DNA of 64,000 nt from NCBI RefSeq assembly GCF_023638055.1, contig NZ_JAKRVY010000001.1, forward strand, positions 379,815 through 443,814, written 5' to 3'. The notes beneath the pieces are model-generated. The model was given only the letters and a program-made list of their open reading frames with translations, was not told the origin of the DNA and did no database searches. This document shows positions 61,402 through 64,000 of the stretch, one piece after another. Origin of the DNA: Natranaeroarchaeum aerophilus. Its GTDB lineage: Archaea; Halobacteriota; Halobacteria; Halobacteriales; Natronoarchaeaceae. Numbering within the stretch: position 1 is the first letter of the stretch; the number at the start of each line of letters is the position of its first letter. The position numbers were made by a program, and so were the translations under genes.

Positions 61402-63054
61402 ATGCCGACCGAATCGGACACTGAGTACGACCCGACCCTCGGGAACAAGTTCGTTTTCGTCACCGGGGGCGTGATGTCGGGACTCGGCAAGGGGATTACG
61501 GCCGCCAGCACGGGCCGACTCCTGAAAAACGCCGGGTTCGACGTCACGGCAGTAAAGATCGACCCGTATCTCAATGTGGATGCGGGCACGATGAACCCCT
61601 ACCAGCACGGCGAGGTGTACGTGTTAAAAGACGGCGGCGAGGTCGACCTCGATCTCGGGAACTACGAGCGGTTCCTCGACATCGACATGACCTTCGACCA
61701 CAACGTCACGACGGGGAAGACGTACAAGCACGTCATCGAAAAAGAGCGCGCGGGCGATTATCTCGGCAAGACCGTCCAGATCATCCCCCACATCACCGAC
61801 GACATCAAGCGGCGGATCCGCGAGGCCGCCGAGGGCACCGACGTCTGTCTCATCGAGGTCGGCGGCACAGTCGGGGACATCGAGGGGATGCCGTATCTCG
61901 AAGCGCTGCGCCAGTTCGCCCACGAGGAAGACGACGACGACATTCTCTTTACACACGTCACGCTCGTCCCCTACTCGAAAAACGGCGAGCAGAAGACCAA
62001 ACCCACTCAGCACAGCGTCAAGGAACTGCGCTCGATCGGTCTCCAGCCCGACATCCTCGTCGGGCGCTGTGAGGACCGGCTGGATCTCGATACCAAAGAG
62101 AAGATCGCGCTGTTCTGTGACGTGCCGATGGAGGCCGTCTTCTCGAACCCCGACGTCGAGGACATCTATCACGTCCCGCTGATGGTCGAAGAAGAGGGTC
62201 TCGACGAGTACGTCATGGAGCGGCTCGGACTCGCCGACGCCGCGCTTCCGCCGGAGGAACGTGATAACGAGTGGCGCGAGGTCGTCACCCAGCCCACCAC
62301 GGGCGATGTCGAGATCGGTCTCGTCGGCAAGTACGGCCTCGAAGACGCCTACATGTCGATCCACGAGGCGCTGAAACACGCCGGGCTCGAAGCGAGCGTC
62401 GACGTGGAGGTTACGTGGGTCCACTCCGAGGAGCTTGCGGACGGCCACGACGGCCAGCTCGATGATCTGGACGGCATCGTCGTTCCCGGTGGCTTCGGCT
62501 CCCGGGGCACGGAGGGGAAGATCGAGGCGGTCCGATACGCCCGCGAGAACGACGTCCCCTACCTCGGGCTCTGTCTCGGCTTCCAGATGGCGGTCGTCGA
62601 GTACGCCCGAAACGTCCTCGGACTGGAGGGCGCACACTCCGCCGAGATCGAGGAGGACACACCCCACCCGATCATCGACATCCTGCCCGAGCAGTACGAG
62701 GTCGAGGACATGGGCGGGACGATGCGACTGGGCGCACACGAGACCGATATCGAGGCCGGAACGCTGGCCCACGAGGTCTACGGCGAGATGTCCTGTACCG
62801 AACGCCATCGCCACCGCTACGAGGTCAACCCCGAATACATCGACGAGCTGGAAGAGGCGGGTCTCGTCTTCTCGGGTACATCCAACAATCGCATGGAGAT
62901 CGTCGAACTCGCCGATCATCCCTACTTCTTCGGGACGCAGTTCCATCCCGAGTTCCGCTCGCGGCCGACGCGGGCGAGCCCGCCATTTGTCGGGCTGCTT
63001 GACGCGATGGTCGAACAGGTCGAGGACACCGAACAGACGGAGGTCGAACTATAA
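61402..63054 (+). CDS. pyrG: CTP synthase
   Basis: From ATG 61402 ([16 protein letters not shown]) the product has 550 residues. The synthetase domain has [16 protein letters not shown] and the C-terminal class I amidotransferase has [15 protein letters not shown] (Cys nucleophile), [11 protein letters not shown] and [11 protein letters not shown] with the catalytic His. It makes CTP from UTP, ATP and glutamine. It is first of a tight nucleotide operon; its stop overlaps the guaAb start by one base (TAATG). Confidence 0.94.
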   Translation: MPTESDTEYDPTLGNKFVFVTGGVMSGLGKGITAASTGRLLKNAGFDVTAVKIDPYLNVDAGTMNPYQHGEVYVLKDGGEVDLDLGNYERFLDIDMTFDHNVTTGKTYKHVIEKERAGDYLGKTVQIIPHITDDIKRRIREAAEGTDVCLIEVGGTVGDIEGMPYLEALRQFAHEEDDDDILFTHVTLVPYSKNGEQKTKPTQHSVKELRSIGLQPDILVGRCEDRLDLDTKEKIALFCDVPMEAVFSNPDVEDIYHVPLMVEEEGLDEYVMERLGLADAALPPEERDNEWREVVTQPTTGDVEIGLVGKYGLEDAYMSIHEALKHAGLEASVDVEVTWVHSEELADGHDGQLDDLDGIVVPGGFGSRGTEGKIEAVRYARENDVPYLGLCLGFQMAVVEYARNVLGLEGAHSAEIEEDTPHPIIDILPEQYEVEDMGGTMRLGAHETDIEAGTLAHEVYGEMSCTERHRHRYEVNPEYIDELEEAGLVFSGTSNNRMEIVELADHPYFFGTQFHPEFRSRPTRASPPFVGLLDAMVEQVEDTEQTEVEL

Positions 63055-63971
63055 TGGTAGACGTAGATTCATTCATCACGGAGAAAGTCACAGAGATCGA
63101 AGACGCAGTCGGCGACGAAAACGCGGTCATCGCGCTGTCGGGCGGGGTCGACTCCTCGACTGCCGCGGCGCTGGCCTACGAGGCCATCGGCGACCAGCTC
63201 ACGGCTGTGTACGTCGACACCGGCCTGATGCGCAAGGGCGAAACCGAGCAGATCCGCGAGACGTTCTCGTATATGGACTCGCTGCGGATCGTCGACGCAC
63301 AGGAGCGATTTCTCGACGCGCTCGGCGAGACGACCGATCCCGAGGAGAAACGCCACATCATCGGCGAGCAGTTCATCCGGGAGTTCGAGACGGTCGCGAA
63401 AGACGTCGACGCCGACTATCTCGTGCAGGGAACGATCTACCCCGACCGGATCGAGAGCGAAGGCACGATCAAATCCCACCACAACGTCGGTGGCCTGCCC
63501 GAGGTCGTCGACTTCGAGGGGATCGTCGAGCCGATGCGTGATCTCTACAAGGACGAAGTACGGGAGGTCGCCCGCGAACTCGATCTGGACGCCCTCGTCG
63601 CCGAGCGGATGCCGTTCCCCGGCCCCGGTCTCGCCGTGCGGATCATCGGCGAGATCACCGCCGAAAAGCTCGAAGTCGCCCGTGAAGCGAACCACGTCGT
63701 CGAGGAAGAACTAGAGGAGTACGAGCCGTGGCAGGCGCTGGCCGCAGTGATCGGCAAGGCCACGGGCGTCAAAGGCGACAACCGCGTCCACGGCTGGGTC
63801 GTCTCAGTCCGGTCCGTCGAATCGCGTGACGGCATGACCGCACGCGCACAGGAGATCGACTGGGAGACGCTCCAGCGCATCCAGAGCCGGATCACTGGCT
63901 CCCACGAGAACGTCGCCCGCGTCGTCTACGACGTCACCCACAAACCGCCCGCGACCATCGAGTACGAGTAA
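63054..63971 (+). CDS. guaAb: GMP synthase subunit B (ATP pyrophosphatase)
   Basis: The 305-residue protein has the pyrophosphatase P-loop [28 protein letters not shown], the dimerisation domain [13 protein letters not shown] and the C-terminal [17 protein letters not shown]. Archaeal GMP synthase is split; subunit A (glutaminase) is coded elsewhere. It makes GMP from XMP. It overlaps pyrG by one base and the next gene by one base. Confidence 0.94.
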   Translation: MVDVDSFITEKVTEIEDAVGDENAVIALSGGVDSSTAAALAYEAIGDQLTAVYVDTGLMRKGETEQIRETFSYMDSLRIVDAQERFLDALGETTDPEEKRHIIGEQFIREFETVAKDVDADYLVQGTIYPDRIESEGTIKSHHNVGGLPEVVDFEGIVEPMRDLYKDEVREVARELDLDALVAERMPFPGPGLAVRIIGEITAEKLEVAREANHVVEEELEEYEPWQALAAVIGKATGVKGDNRVHGWVVSVRSVESRDGMTARAQEIDWETLQRIQSRITGSHENVARVVYDVTHKPPATIEYE

Positions 63972-64000
63972 TGTACGCGATTCTCGCAGGTCCCGACCCG
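63971..64000 (+). CDS. Start of DUF7126-like gene, cut by window edge
   Basis: ATG 63971 overlaps the guaAb stop by one base (TAATG). Only ten codons are visible: [10 protein letters not shown]. Haloarchaeal guaAb genes are often followed by a DUF7126-type protein that begins in a similar way, hence the tentative call. It is the third gene of the pyrG-guaAb operon. Confidence 0.5.
   Translation, partial: MYAILAGPDP

Noticed and set aside
61624-62946. 440-codon open frame antisense to pyrG
   Set aside because: It is a shadow caused by high GC and few stop codons; pyrG is complete and conserved.

Overview
The window is haloarchaeal (class Halobacteria). It is GC-rich with a strong G/C third-position bias, and its proteins are acidic (Asp/Glu-rich). 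Archaeal markers include aRF1 with a NIKS-like motif, archaeal Trm1, a Nob1-type rRNA endonuclease, the E1-like enzyme UbaA, a class I HMG-CoA reductase, a split GMP synthase subunit B and a prenyl diphosphate synthase. Surface proteins carry Tat/lipobox and PGF-CTERM-type signals. Many genes sit 20-35 bp downstream of TATA-like boxes, as in leaderless haloarchaeal transcription. No rRNA, tRNA or CRISPR array was found. The genus cannot be told from this sequence.

Layout. 0-2.2 kb is accessory: a TnpB gene running off the left edge, a divergent small winged-helix gene with a perfect palindrome between them, a hairpin like those of IS200/IS605-type ends, and an orphan ORF. 2.3-30.8 kb is mostly housekeeping: DUF373 membrane protein, isoprenoid synthase, AMMECR1, nicotinate phosphoribosyltransferase, two paralogous HExxH surface proteins, Nob1/PRC-barrel, Nmad3-like protein, stress and K+ proteins, PAP2/YihY, Trm1, a PIN/AbrB pair, a Tat lipoprotein, aRF1, MinD, ArgS, FAU-1, DUF418, a GcvT/YgfZ-like protein and HMG-CoA reductase. 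30.9-32.6 kb is a small accessory island: a GNAT gene cut short at an IS-type hairpin end, HicA/HicB and an AbrB/PIN module. 32.6-50.5 kb returns to chromosomal genes: noncanonical M24 protein, UvrD-like helicase, zinc-ribbon proteins, rhodanese and UbaA, KaiC-like ATPase, UspA proteins, PspA, a ThrRS-like editing protein, aldo/keto reductase and a four-PAS kinase.

50.5-56.0 kb is a phosphate operon in the order pstS-pstC-pstA-pstB-phoU-(AbrB-PhoU), transcribed leftward from a very AT-rich promoter region. 56.1-61.2 kb holds a DUF7260-like gene and three consecutive, similarly built PAS histidine kinases without a response regulator beside them. The third has a 48-bp in-frame tandem repeat inside its ATPase domain. 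61.4-64 kb is a nucleotide operon: pyrG, guaAb and the start of a third gene, with 1-base overlaps.

The points most worth following up are: a TnpB lacking the expected RuvC-II acidic residue and apparently under a dedicated repressor; a ThrRS-like protein with an editing domain but no recognisable synthetic core; the tandem kinase array with its 16-residue repeat; a 3 x 22 bp repeat array between two convergent genes; an operator-like palindrome plus repeats before a surface metalloprotease gene; and an M24 protein missing most metal ligands.
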